Of a stretch of DNA of 64,000 bases, positions 24,408-38,700 are shown in pieces. Both the position numbers and the translations under genes were made by a program. Numbering within the stretch: the first letter of the stretch is position 1; every line of letters begins with the position of its first letter. Location of the stretch: the NCBI GenBank assembly GCA_023512835.1, contig CM042092.1:2691293-2755292 (forward strand). Direction: 5' to 3'. This DNA comes from Taxillus chinensis. Its lineage: Eukaryota > Streptophyta > Magnoliopsida > Santalales > Loranthaceae. The notes under the pieces were generated by a model. The model had not been told where the DNA came from and did no database searches. It saw nothing but the letters and a program-made list of their open reading frames with translations.

Positions 24408-25760
24408 ATTATCATGTGTAAATTCTTACCCTATTCTCTCCGAAAGGCCAATTTATAATTTAATTATTCAGTTAGTCTCAAGGCAGTCCGTCTTCCTATT
24501 CTTAATTTGTACAGATGTATCTTCTTCTAGCAGAAAAAAGCTCTGACCAGAAATGGCTGATTTCTGGTCAAGGATTGAGAGTGTGCTCCAGTGTGTAAAT
24601 TCTCTCTTCTACTGGCGACGGGGGTGATATACGTATTATAATTATTATATAAGAATTGATTCGCGACTGCTTTATTCTGCTAGTTTAGTATCTTGAGTAA
24701 CTGTTAGTCCAAAGAACTAATGTGTGATGATTCTACCTGATTGTTTTATTTGTGTTGCCTAGTAACTACTGAAGTCCATTTATTGTATGGATCTGGTCAT
24801 TACTCTGCACCCAGTGCTGTTTATTATTCTCAGTTTTGTGCAATGTTAATTTTGTATGCACTGATCGAAAATTGGGGGATGTATATTTTTTTCCTTAATC
24901 TTTTGTTGTTTTGGAGAATTGAGGTGAATTCCATCAGAAAGAACTTCCCCCAACGGGTGTTAAAATGATAAATTATTGCTTGTTCTTAAACAAAACATCT
25001 AAATGATGTCACTTCAGCGCTTTGGTTCCGCTACTCTTCAAACATTTGAAGAGAATAGGGAGAAGGCAGAACCCTGATTATCTTTTGAATTGTTGGAATG
25101 GAGGAGCATTATGCAATCCTATCATGATCCCTCGGGGGTTGGGTCCTCAAAAGGGGAGTTCTTTTGCTTTTACTTTCCCTAATTTTCTTTGGTATGAATG
25201 TCAACATGAGCCCTTGAATCCCCCTAATAGCTTTTCCTTTTCCTTTATTCCTAGACCAAAAATAAAAAATAAAAAATCTTCGTATGAATCTATCTCATCA
25301 TGAAGCCTAGGCTTCTTTTTCTTCTAATTATCAATCAATCGGTGCCCGGTGGATGCACGGTTAAACTAGTTTATTTTATTTTAATTTATTTATTTTAAAA
25401 AAAAAAAAACAAGAAACATGTTAAAGGGTCAAACCGCTTTTTTTGCGTTTTTAGCCTTGCAACATATGTCATAAAATTGGCTTTATCGTGGGACCTATTG
25501 TCGTAGAATAGATTGTCGGGCTCGTCAGGCCCGTCAATTCCTGAACACGAGTCGATTATTATATAATTACCTGCCTAAGCGAGTAGACCAATTCAAATTA
25601 TATATCAGAGTTTACACCACCCGCGCTCATGTAAATCTTCAACGTTAATTGCCCATCAATGCCATTGAAGACCTTCTCTATTTAGCGAAATCCGGTTCCT
25701 TATTTTGCGGAACATAACCATAAATCCTCTCCCGACCGTACTGGAAGGAAGGGACAACAA
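24408..25760 (+). other. 3' UTR of the VTT gene and the gap to the next gene
   Basis: The first few hundred bases after the stop at 24407 are the likely 3' UTR; the poly(A) site could not be fixed. The remainder is AT-rich with an A run at 25398-25409 and no gene-like ORF. The stretch just before 25761 should hold the promoter of the small gene. Confidence 0.5.
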
Positions 25761-26225
25761 ATGACTTGGTTCAACTTCTTGTCCCTCTGGACGTGCTTCC
25801 AGGGGCGTCGAGACCCAGTGACAGGGTCGAGCATGATGACGAAGATACGGAACGCAAGCGGCCAGCCAGTGGAGCTGCAAATAAGGGTGGGATCCATATT
25901 GAAGAAGAGTCACACGCTGAGGCCGGGTGAATGCAAGAGGCTGCGGGGCAAGGCGATTTACAAGGCCTACATGCCTGCCTCGGCCGGCGCTAGCTCCAGC
26001 TCCGGCTCCGGTGGTAGCCGTCATCAGGGGATGAAGAGCCTGCTGTACTACTACGACGAGACGTGCCAGCCGTACGTCTGGGTGCATGACAGCGTGGGAG
26101 TGGTCACGAGGGCTGTGAAGCAGCAGTACATTAGCCTGGAGGACCTCAGGGACTGCTCTGAGATCAGGATCGCTAGAGACCATAGCAGAGGCTGCCTCTC
26201 TGTGTGCAAGAAACCCAGACCTTAA
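25761..26225 (+). CDS. unrecognised small basic plant protein, single exon
   Basis: A 154-residue intronless ORF whose GC-rich, well-ordered codon use contrasts with the AT-rich flanks. I do not recognise the family with certainty. Visible parts: a short N-terminus with a hydrophobic WFNFLSLWTCF segment (residues 3-13); a likely beta-rich module (about 27-71: KIRNASGQPVELQIRVGS, LRPGECKRLRGKAIYKAY); a Ser/Gly-rich linker (73-87); and a second module (92-137: SLLYYYDETCQPYVWVHD, VKQQYISLEDLRDCSEI). The two modules and the linker suggest a small soluble, perhaps peripheral membrane, protein. ATG 25761 is the first in frame; Met25/26 is a possible alternative. It ends about 485 bp before the LUL start. 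A 175-residue ORF on the opposite strand is only its shadow. Confidence 0.75.
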   Translation: MTWFNFLSLWTCFQGRRDPVTGSSMMTKIRNASGQPVELQIRVGSILKKSHTLRPGECKRLRGKAIYKAYMPASAGASSSSGSGGSRHQGMKSLLYYYDETCQPYVWVHDSVGVVTRAVKQQYISLEDLRDCSEIRIARDHSRGCLSVCKKPRP

Positions 26226-26397
26226 TTAAATTAGCGCGCGCGAGGCTTGTTGGACTCAGTGATGTTTGTCTGTCCCTCCCCCCATTCCATCTTTTTTTTG
26301 GGTACTTTTTGGGTTTTACAGGGTTGAATAGTACTGTAAGGAGACGAGAATGTTTATTAAAACATTCTCTGGGCATTCCACAATATTTATTAAAACA

Positions 26398-26488
26398 TAT
26401 ATATATATATATCCATTTCCTAAAAAAAACCACTATTTTAAACCCACGTCCTGCTAAGTAAACATATATATATATATATATATATATA
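26398..26488. repeat. two TA microsatellites in the intergenic gap
   Basis: (AT)n runs at about 26397-26411 and 26464-26488 lie between the small gene and the LUL gene. The second lies about 225-245 bp before the LUL ATG and could supply TATA-like sequence, but none can be chosen. Confidence 0.8.
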
Positions 26489-26710
26489 ACTTTTATTTTT
26501 CTCTCACCGAGATCTTAAAATTCTTAAAATGGGTTAAATTCCAAATGCTTGTGCTTGTGGCTACTTTGCACGCGCTTTTTCTTTTGTTGCCTACAGCCTT
26601 CGTGGACAGCCCACCAAACCCAACCTTAATTCTTCTCCAACGAAGTATCTGAAAATTCTCCGCCCCCCACCACCAAAACCACGCCGGAAAGTGAGCTCCG
26701 ATCTCCGGAA

Positions 26711-29700
26711 ATGGGGATCTCATGGAGCAACAACAACCGAAGAAGAACCAACAGCTACAGCCCCCACCACTACCCGCCGCCGCATCATATGCCTTCCTCG
26801 TATTTCTATGCCAACGAGCATCCCCCGCCGCCGCCGCCTCTCCCTCAGCCCCACTCCTACGTCCTCCCGCCTCCGCCTCCGCCTCCCTATCCGGCGCCGC
26901 ACAATTTCTGGTCCGCGCCGCCCCCTCCCGTTCCGCCCTACCCCTCGTACTACCCCGGCGGCGGGTGCGGTTCGTGCACTTACGGCAGTCCTATGATGGT
27001 TCGCCCCCCTAATTGTCCCATGTTTTACGTTAATCAGAACAATACGTGGCCGGCGACCGCGGCGGGGGTCCCGGCGCAGCTCCCGCCGGTGCCCTACGTG
27101 GAGAATCAGAATGCCAGGAAGGTCAGGAACAATGTCAATTTGCGCAAGGATACGCTTCGGCTCGAGGTCGATGAGCATTACCCTGGGCATAGCTTAGTTT
27201 CCTTTGTTTTCGACGCCTTGTCCGATGGCAGGTAATGGTTTGCTTCAATTTCGTGTTTCATATGATTGTTGGAAACAAATTAGGTGTTAGTTTGTTGCAG
27301 CTCTGAGATGATTAACGCTGTGATGATTTTCTTGGGTCTGGAATGTGATTTGAAATTCTTACGCGGGTGATGAATTGGAATGATTTGTGGATGCTAGAGA
27401 GTCAAGTCCTATGACTTCGTGAACGGACAGGCGAGCAAGAACACGTGAATGTAGATAAACATATTTTGCTGCAACCTACAACTGAAAGTCTAAATTAGTA
27501 TAATGTTTAAACAACATAACAAATGAATGTAGATAAGCATATTGTGCTTCTACCTAGTACTGTACTATGTTTAAACAACATAGACAGTTCAATTTCTATG
27601 TTTTAAGATATTGCATTTCGTGTTGCTCTGTGTGTTGGTGGTCGCCTGTTCAAATCAGCATCTCTGGAATAATAATAATAAGAAGAAGAAAAGGGAAGGC
27701 TGCCAAGATATTCCCCTTTCCCACACCCTTTAAAAAAAAAGATATTGCCTCTCTTTATAATGTGCCTTTGGTGGATATGAGATTTTATGATTTTTTTTTT
27801 ATAAGTAAGAAATTTTATTAAGATAGAAAAATCGCAGAAAAATTGCATACAAGGAGTTCATGGAGAACATAAAAATAACAACAGGCTCAAAATGAACAGA
27901 ATAACATTAGAAATGGAAGAAAAACCTGAAGCAAACAACAATTCCTGCAAACCATGGGAAAAAAAGAGAGGAGAGATCTCTATACTAGATCGCTCCCGAT
28001 CATCAAAAACACGGGCATTCCACTCACTCCAAATATACCAAAGGAGGTAATGAGAGATAGCCCTTCAAACCACTAAACACCGCTCCACACCTCTGAGCCA
28101 ACACTCAAATAACGCACGAATGGATGATGGCATCACCCAATGAAGGCCGAATCAGCCCATAATCATATCCTAAAGCTCCTAAACATACAAACAAAAAAGG
28201 TATAGATGATCCACCGACTCCATCGAAGATAATAAGATAGTTGTTTATAGCTTAAAGATAGTTGTTTGCAATGAGAGTTTTAAACAATATATATAGCCAG
28301 CTTCACATGCATCTAATGCTTGGTGGGATGTATAGGATAGGATAGTAAGGTATTTACAATTGTATTAAAGATAATAAAATTTCTTAATGAATAACTAATA
28401 CTATCTTTTGTTTGGTAAGTGAAGGATTTGGTAATACAGTGGTGTTGTTTGGGAATTTCTTTTACATATATATATATATATTTTTTTTTGAAAAATAAAT
28501 GACTATGCATTTCTATTTCCTATCCTTTGTATTGCTAAACAACCTTGATAACATCAGCCAAGGATAACATTTACATTTACATGCTTGAACTTCATCAGTT
28601 TTCCTGATTTTGAGGGGAATCTTGTGTTCATTCCTTATTTTTCATCTTTCACATTAGGGCAGTGGATTCAATATTCCCTATGGGGACGGATGTGATTCGA
28701 AATTGTAGTTTCTATCATGTTCTACAATGTTAGTAAGAAATCTATTGTTCAGAAATGATTGATCTTGTGGTGGGTTTGGATTTTGATTTGAGGTTTTTAC
28801 GTGGACGATAAATAAATCTGAAACATTTGTGGATGCTTGCAGTAGTCATTTGACTTATAAAACAGTCAGGCAAGTGATAATTGATGAGTCATGAATGTTG
28901 ATTGTCATGCCTTGCTACAACTGAAACAGTCCGTGTAGAAAACATTGAGAGATGAATTCAATTTATTCCACTATAGAATTTAACTTCAAAGACTGTTCTT
29001 CCCAGCGGGGGACTTTTTGTTTAGTCGTTTATTTAATGTATCGGTATCTAGCCTCCCATGCATCCAAATGAACTCTAACTTGGTTTAAAAAATGTTTGTT
29101 CCACAGACAAAGGATAAACATGATTACTTAGTGGCTTAAAGTGCTGCTTGCAGATAAGGAGTGTTTTATGCAACCTGTAATTTTAATAATTGATGATGTT
29201 TAGGTTGCTAGCAAAGCAACATAGTCAGCATGACATTAGGCGCCTTCTTTCATGGGTCTAGGTAGTTGGAGGATGCAATAACACCTAAGCTGTTGGAGTG
29301 TTCTGATCAGTCTTGGGGAACATCTGAAACTTCATTTAAAACTGACAAAGCCTATTGCTCAGAGCAGTAGTTCTCTTTTATATCTCGGGCAGCTCTGCCA
29401 TGTGGCATTCTTTTAATCTTGATTCCCTAATTTCCCTTGTCCATTTTTTTTTTTTTTGTAGTTTTGTGCAAGGGTCATTGATCATAGATCACAGCTTGTG
29501 AAGGCTACCAGTTATGCCTTGTGGGGCAAACGTATTCTTCATAGAACGGGCAATGTTGTCTAATATGACAAGTGCTCATCCAACTATGAATGCTAGTATG
29601 GATTCAAAATTGACCATGATTGATGATAGCTGGATGTAACAGTTAATGGTCATTGGTCAATGTAGTCGCTCAAAAAACAAAATTGCAAACTTGCATGCTA

Positions 29701-32700
29701 ATATGTACTAAAGAATCTAAGGATGTACATTTAAATTCCTGCAGAAAATAAAGTTTAGCATTGTGGAATCAAGTAGCTTCATTAATGAAATGCTTAATGA
29801 AATTAATCTAGAAGGTACTCTACATACGATAATTCATATTAAAGAAATTAGTCCCTATTGTATCGGTGTTATTGTGTTGAATTTGTAGTATCCTTTGAGA
29901 GATTCCAATTGACACGTGGAGGCCATCCAGAATAATATTACAAGATGGTCGAACTCCCATGTCCCATAGATGACGTTGCAATGGTGCTTTTGGTGGTGGC
30001 ATCCTCGAGAAGGTAGATGCTTTTATAGAGTGGTTCCCATGGTCTATGCATTCAATAGTGGCATGCTCGAAAAGCTGGAGTGATCCCTGTTCTTATTGAT
30101 TTCCACAAAAGCATGTTTGTGAATGTGGAATGTAGATGCGGAATTAACGATGGAGATATTTTATCAGTTCCTTCGTTGGGAAGGAATCCATGACATCCTA
30201 TTAATGGGCTTGGTCCCAAAGTTATAGTAAACCTATGATGAATTTGGACTGTCGGTGCTTGTGCGAGAAGTTATTGAAGCTTGGGTTAATTTTGTGAGTG
30301 TTTGTTTTGTTTTTGGGCCGTCATTGTCCTGTTGTACTCGTTAGAAAATTATCCAAATTTTTATCGGATTAGTTGCATCAGTGTGAAAAAAAAAACATTA
30401 GAGACCGTGACTTAAGAAAAAAAAATTGTCAAGTTGAAGGGGAGAAGATAAGGCAACTTTAGTTTCAAAACAGGAAGGTTAGTCGTTTTTCTGATTATTG
30501 GTTGAGATGTGAAGCTATTTGTAGTTTAGAGCATTTGATTGTTGATGGATGAGAACCCTATCGAGGCTTTGAACCCCGCTGTATCAGCTTAGCGGGAAGA
30601 TGATCAGTTCCAAGTGATAGTGTCGGGTGACAAACGCCTTTTCGGAATCATCGTAGGAGTAGGCTGACTGCCCAAACAAAATATGTTTAGTATGTGCTGC
30701 ATTGGTATTGTAAGCGATCAAGGCTTGATCGCCATGGAGTTGAAATGCTCACATACGACCTGGAGAAGATCACGTTCGATAGGAAGGGTTTTTCAAATGT
30801 GGGGTTTTTTTCCCTTGCTTTTTTCGCCTTTGTTTGGGCTCCAAGTGAGGTATTAAGGGTATATCCGACATACATAAGGACTGCCCCAATTGGGCCTTTG
30901 TAACAAGCCTATAAAGGCTCTCCTCTAATACACGTGTAATATCAAAAAATATATCATTTTCTTCGTTCTTCAGTTCGTCTTCTTCTTGTTGCATATTATT
31001 CTTGTTTCATATGAATTGAAGGTTAGAAACTCCAACATGGTGTCAAAGCGAGAACCACACCAATAAAACCAGTGTTCTCTTTTCTCAATCCCTAACCCTT
31101 GTACAATGCCTGCAAAAACAATCCACAATGAGGGTCTCCACAACTCGTGATGATCCCTCAAATCCCTACTATCTACATCATTGTGAAAACGTAGGCCAAA
31201 TTCTTGTCTCACATCTGCTCAATGGGGACAATTATGGTAGCTGGAGTTGTGCAATCCTCTTAGTGCTCTCGGCCAAGAACAAGCTAGGTTTTGTTGACAA
31301 ATCCATTGTCGAACCTCCAAGCACAGATTATGTCCTTTCAAATCTTTGGGCTCACAACAACAACACTGTTGCTTCTTGGATCTTGAATTCTGTTTCGAAA
31401 GAGATCTCTCGCTAGTGTCATCCACACAAGGTCTGCTCAAGAAATATGGTCAGATCTGAAAGACTGGTTTCAACAACAGAATGGCTCCAAAATATTTCAA
31501 CTGTGGCGAGAGTTGTTCAATCCCAGACAGGAACAGACTTCTGTGAGTATATACTTCACGAAAATCAAGACGCTATGGGAGCATCTCAATGTTTACAGGC
31601 TTGGGTGTTCTTGTGGTAGATGCTCATGTGGTGGCGCAAAAAAACATGGTTGATCACCATCCATGGTTCAAAGTATTAGGTGTTTCGACTACGTATCGGA
31701 CAATCCAACTAGGTATCGAGAGTGCCAATACGATACGTCAAACTCACTGATTAGGATGTCTCTTGGAAATCTCAGCCGAGACGTGACTAATCACCAAAAT
31801 CCAAGGAGTTTTGTCTAGTTTCGGTCGAGATTTCCGATTTCAGTCTCGTTGTTTGACACACCAGCCGTTCGAGAAGTTGCTGCCACTAAGTTGTGTCGCA
31901 CCTATCTAGGCCTCAGTAAATGAGCCAGCCTGAGAACCGAACTTAGGTGAACTCGGCTCGGCTCATTTAAGGAAAAAATAATCGAGCCGAGCTCGAACTC
32001 AGTCGAACTTTAAAACCTCTAACTCGGCTCGGCTCATTTAACATTTTACCAAGCTCGAACTCGAGTTTGAGTTCGTATAAGATGATTATTCGAGTCAAGC
32101 CGGAGCCCTCGATTAACTTTGACTGACCGAGCTCGAGTTAAAAACCGTTATGTCCAAAATTTAAAACCAAACTCGAACTCGAGTTCGAGCTCGACTAAAT
32201 TATTAAACAAGCTTTAAACAAGAAACTCGACTCGTTTAAAGCTCATTTAAGGCAAATAATATAATTTTTTGTAAATAATTATTTACAAAAGACAATAAAT
32301 CACTTAAAAAATGAATAATATTATAGTTTAAAATAACAAACATAATTATAAGCCTTTAGGGCAATATCTTATTACAAATTGACACCTAATATATATTGGA
32401 TCTTTACAAATTTACAATTGAAATCGAACTCATGAGCATCAAACCGTAATCTATCTTCAAGTCCTGCCATATCTGAAACCTTCAAAACAAGAACAAAAAC
32501 AATAGTATATAAATATTACATAATTTATAAAATTTAGTAATAGTGAAAATTTCAATACCATCACCGTACCTGCATAATGTCCATGAATTGCAACTGGACA
32601 CACTGGTTGTGCCATCAATAGATTCAGGAAAAATAAATATGAATTATATAATCGAAATTCTCCAAAAGCTACATGACCACTCAATAAATCACGACCAAGT

Positions 32701-35700
32701 TTTGTGTTTTCTCCACATATCAATAAAACTAGAATTAGACTAGCTGTTAATAAAACTAACATGAATTATATAATCATAAAATATTTGTCGTCAAATATGT
32801 GAATGGATTTGTCCCATATACCTCACCTCATTTCCATACATATTTTTTCTCGTAGGAACGTAGCCGGTTCTCCAACAACAACACAACAAGGTGGCGGCAG
32901 TTTAGCAGCATTGTTACAGTGGTTCCCTCCTTAATAAAGAAGATGCAAAAGCAAAGCAAGTGGAGGCAACAGCAGGATAGCAACACAGCAGCAACATAAC
33001 TCATTGCAGTGGTTTCCTCAACACTTTGCAGGCACTAGACGTCTCAGCTACACATCAGTCGATGCCGACTTATCTTGTGATTATTCAATTGAGCCGATTA
33101 AGTTCCAACCTCGTTAAAACCTCTGGGAAAAAACCCACCATAACACACGCTAACACAGAGTATCCAAAAGACCCAAAAATGGAATTAAGAGAAATGAGCT
33201 ACACCACCTAAAAGAAACGGAGGAACATAAAATGCAGTAGATAAGTAACTAAAATTCATGATTTTCTTGGAGAGACCCAGATGAGGAAAAAGAATAAATA
33301 AAATGTACATTGAAGAACTATTGATATTCGGTACTTGCACTTTTCCAGCTAGAAACATAAATGGGGAAATCATTAATATCATAAAACTATGCCAAGAAGT
33401 TGATTGTATACCTTTCTTCCTTGGTTCTTTTTAAGCTTTGGATGAGCACTGATCTCCCATCCTCAACCAATCCAGCCCATCTCTGCATAGAACCACTAGG
33501 ACAACTTAGAGTTGAGAGAGGGTTGGGGTCATAGGCCAGCCAGTGACTGATTCTCCCATTTGGTATTTAATATAGAATAGAACCAAGCAGAGCTTTAATA
33601 TATATAACATGTATTGGGAAAGGAAAAAAAAGATCAAATTTAAATTTTCTTAAAAACGTTTTTTGTGTTTCCAAAACAAACTGAAAGAAGAGCAAAATAA
33701 TGATCGTGCTTTTGAGCCATATAGATTGATAGGAGGTACAAATAATGAACAAATGAATATAGTTGATGCCTGCCTAGCAAAAATGATAATGGAACGATAT
33801 AAACAATAAATTCTCAATGAATTTCATTTTTATCGTAGTAAAAATTAATTAGCTTTCAAAGAATCAAAATAACCTTCCCCGAATGTTCCCTTTTATGTTA
33901 TTTTAACCTTCTTCATATGATCCATCATCATAAACCCAAAAATGTGCATCACGAGAGTATTGTACAATGGGTAGCTGAAATGCAAGTATAAAATAATAGT
34001 CAAGTAGATCCAAAGGGCCATAAGAACCGTGTATAAGGCTCCCCAATCTATACAAACTAAATGAATTAATAAGTAGAAAACATAAAACGCCAGGAAAATA
34101 CATGCATAAGTGCAAAAATTTCACCTCAAGCCTAGGAAAATACACTCATCATGCAGTCAGACGTAAAAAAAATTACACAAAGATCTAGATATAAATAAAA
34201 GAATTCAAAAAGGTGCAACTGAATCAACATTATCAACTAATTAACTCTAAAAATCTAAAAACAAACCTATATATTAATAAATCAAATCGAAAGCTACAAC
34301 ATGGGCTTATATGCGAGCTTGTTTTCAAATAGGCATTTAAACGAAAGGTTAAGAAAGCAAAAATTGAGGGAGATGAGAAATCAATACTTTTGTTTCTTTG
34401 TCCAGGACTTCTTCTTGCCCCCAGTGGCACGCTTCTTGTGCATCGAGTCCCCAGAAATACCTGCAAACAACAGATCAAATCAACAACACCCCTTACAGAG
34501 ATAAGAGAGAAACATCGATTCACCGATCGATTGAGGGACGTTTGTGTGAATCGAAAATGGAAGCAGCAATGACTTCACATACCCATCTCTGCGGCTGTGA
34601 CGCTGTGAACCCACCTTCACCTCTCCCTCTAAGCCACTAATCCGGACGCCCTGCAGCAAGCCTTAACAACGTTTATATTTGGGTTATATGTGTAGATCTG
34701 GCTCATTTGACTGAAGACCCATTTAGTGATAATAAGGTATGGCCATGTCACCGCTGGCTCTTACGGACCGTCGCCGTCACCGATGAAAATGGAAAGCAGA
34801 TGGCCCATCACCGGTGAGGATGGCTAGTCACCGTTGCCGAGAAAGATGGAAAGATGGAGGCGGAGAGAACAGAGACCGAGAGGGAGAGTTGGAAGACTAG
34901 ATCTGGCGACGTCTGGGTTGATTGACGTCGGAGGATGGGAATCTGGGATCAGTCAGAGGTCGGATCTGGGAAGTGGGAGAGACCGTGGGAACGGCCGAAT
35001 GGGAAGGGACAAACGAGACAAAAATCTAGGGTTGGACCAAATGAAAAAAATGATATATACGGACTGCGAACCGCAGTGATGACATTATATATATATTCAG
35101 GCCCATGTGCATTCTTGGACCAAATCCTTTTAAGTCCATACTCAAAATGAATCCTATTTTAGATTGTCAAGCCCGCAAAAATCGTAGGCTCTCGTAAAGC
35201 CCTCAAGAATTTAAATATCAGAAAATTTCTGAGATAAAGTTAAATGTAAAACTTCATTGTAAAAATGATTTTATGATATCTAAAAAATTTTTTCCCTAAA
35301 TAAATGAAAACAGATTTTTATAGAAAATTTACTACTAGTATTCTTAATAGTTCAAAAAATCAACTCCTTCACGTCACTTTATATCCTCTTTCAAACTATT
35401 CAAAATCAATGATAATTAAAAATGGAATTGAGTTCGTTAAATGATATTAACCTGGATAAAAATATTAACATGGTTCTTATATATCTTGGGACAAAACTAT
35501 GATAATGAACAAATTCATTGATCTATTAATAGAGAAAGTGATAAAATGCATGGATATAAACGAGTGAATTAGTATCATTTCAAAATTCTAGTCAAAATTA
35601 TTAAAATTTTACAATTGTATGCTTAGAATTTATTAGGCACATAAGGGTAGATGTGAAAACAAGAATTTGGGAGAAGAAACACTTGATTTTTATTCACTAT

Positions 35701-38700
35701 ATGGCTTAATTACCTATATGTACCATTAGCCCATTACTGTATACTGTGCGATACAATCTGAAAAAAGATATCCTAAATAATCTATTTCCTCAAATACCAA
35801 ATATCACAATATCCCATATATGTACGATACCTCATATCGACTACTCAAAATAAGCTATTCTACAATATATAAGAAATATCCATAAATATTTTAATAGTAT
35901 AATATGATTACCTTTATAATTTTCATATTAAATATTATTTTTCCATTTGAATAAGAGCACAATTAATTTACAATTAAGATTAAAATTTAAAAAATATTTA
36001 GTTATAATAAATTAATGTAACAAAATATTAAGAATTTCAGTTTTCTAAAATTATAAAAACTTTAAACATGTAAAACTATATAGGGATATGGCACACAAGT
36101 ATACACAAGTAGGGATTGATAATTATAGAAATTGTAAGATAAAATAATTGTTTTTTCTTATACGAGCATACATTCATAATTACAAAATACTTGTAGTTAG
36201 GTCGAAAATTATGGTCCTATTTAGATACACAATGGGCTTCATCAATTGCAAATAGTATAAATTCACAGTCTCTGTAAGCCTCTAAAGTGGTTTTATCAAT
36301 CTACATAATATAAACCATGCATGCTTTGTTTTTATTTAAAGTGATTCAAAGGTTGTGGCAAGATTTTAAAATTTTCAAACAAAATAGAGATGTTTATATA
36401 AGATGGGCCTCAGACAAGATAGGACTCATTTAGGGGCCACATAATCACCATGTTGGTGGCCCCCCCTCTTTTTAGTGTGAATACACACCCAAAGACTTTG
36501 ATCCCAACGATACTGTGTTGTGGTGGTTGGAAAAAAAAAAGTTAAAAACTTATATTGTGAAGGAATCCAACTCAAGCATGCAAAAATGCGGAATAAAGAA
36601 ACACGTGAAGGGTGTTTGATGAAAATCTTTTCCGTTTATAAAATTCATATTAAACGGGAAAGGGGGTTATCAGCAATCATTTCCCGAATTACTTTTTAAT
36701 AGTGATCTATAAATACATAGCACTCCAATATATTTATTTAAATTGTGAGAACATTCAATAATAAAAAATAATACCTTCACTATAATGATGGGTTCAAACG
36801 TTAGGTGTATTCGCACGGAATGACGTCATGACAATGTTTGATGCAGGATATGTGATTGGGTGCAAACTAACAACGCCGAGATGCAAATCGATGGCTACTC
36901 AATGAAAATCGATATTAGATTTACAAATCGACAATGTTAGGTGTAGATCGACACCACAATGTGTGTATTAACACCATTAGGTGCAGATCCATGCCATTTG
37001 AGTACAGATTGATGGGACAATGGACTTTTGAAGGGAAACAAGTGATTGGTATTATGATTCAATAAGTTAGAGGGTGAGGAAGAGTACTAGGTTTGTGCTT
37101 AGTATTTGTGTGGTGACTTCCAATGATAAAGAGAGAAAGTGTAATAATATACAAATATTTACTTTTATTATTCTTTTATTACTAATGGCCAATTGACAAT
37201 TACATATTCTTATTCACACATTAAATATTATTTTATATTTTTTACAAAACATATTTTCTATTTTATTTTATTTTATTTTTTTAATTATAAATTTTTAAAC
37301 GAGTCAAACGAGTTTTAACTGAATAGCGAGCTTTAAACAGGCTCGATTTAAAGCGAGCCGAACTCACGAGCCCTCGTCGAGCTTAATCGAGCGAGCCTGG
37401 TATGTGTCGTTAGCTAATCGAGCCGAGCTTACAATGTGACGAGCTTAGCGGTGTCGAACTCGATTTCGAGCCAAGTTTAATCGGCAGTATCGGCGAGCCA
37501 TCGAGTGTGGTCGGGGCTCATTTGCTGTGCCTACACCTATCCTTGTGTCTAGGCATGTTAAATGGGTTAAGAGGCATGTGGGCTGGCCCACAATATGGAG
37601 GGCGGGCTTAATATTTTGAGTCCATTTAAAATAGTCTTATACGCTTTTGAACCCAATGTTAGGGTTTAAATGGACTTGGCTTGCAGATCGATACGTGCCA
37701 GCCCACGGCAAAAGCCATATCCAAGCTCAGTCTAAAATTTTTCTGACCGACTCAACCTAGACCCATCCCGGCTGCCCACATTCACTCCATCCCAGCCCAG
37801 CCCACACATGCAAGCCCTCTTTTGCCCTCTTTTGTCTTTTCATTCCATTCGGCCATTCGACCCATTCCCAAATCCATATCCAGTTTTCAATAATGCATAT
37901 GCATTATTATTATAGAATAATAAATTGCATTAATTTCTATCAATCTTTCTAACCTAATATCGGAAGCATGGGATGACTAGTTGGACTTCTTAGGATAACC
38001 TAGTATCCAGTGTGGGACCGTGCACCTTGTCTTCTGCACTCATGGCTTCTCAGAGGCGCAGAAGATGGCGGCAAAGAGGGGAAACTGGCCTTCATGTACC
38101 TCCACGCTTAGTTGCAGCCCCATTGATGCAGTCGCAACCCCATTGATGCAGTCGGCAGCCCCACTACCCAGCCTAGCCTCACGCTCATGCAGTCCAGCAG
38201 CTTGTGGCCTCGTCTGTCTGATCTGTGCTGACCCAATCTGTGCTCATCCATCCGATTTGTGTTAGCCTGATCTGTGCTCGTCTGTTCGGCATCAGCTCTC
38301 TCCAAGTCTGTCATGATCGTAGCTTGAACTCAACCACTAGTCAATTGTCGTCATGTGTCTGGCTTTTTTCAGTATTGTTCTTTTTTTCGGGTGTGTATTT
38401 TTGAGGTTCTCATCCAGTAACTCTTGCATCATCGTGAGATGCTATGATTTTTTAATTTTAAATTTAAAAAACTCAGCCTGTGTGCCAACTCGCCCCGCAT
38501 GTGGGCTAGGCAGAGCTAGAAAATTTTAACTTGTTTAAAGGTGGGCCCGGCCTGCCCTTTTAACATCCCTAAATGTCATGTCGGCTTCCCCGGCAAAAGA
38601 ATTCCATTGTCCTAGCTTGTTTGCATGATCAATTCAATCAACAGCTCCACCTGCGTCATCTTCCTTCTTTGAGCCAGCCACTGTCGTCATCATCTCTGCT

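Noticed and set aside
25656..26183. 175-residue ORF on the minus strand
   Set aside because: Antisense to the 154-residue gene, with no domain; the + strand frame has the ordered composition and a good start.
26720..27190. 156-residue ORF on the minus strand
   Set aside because: It is the antisense shadow of the Pro-rich first exon of the LUL gene; its Arg-rich content comes from CCG codons read backwards.
38020..38314. ORFs on both strands near 38.1 kb
   Set aside because: They fall inside the second hAT element and on its short tandem repeats.
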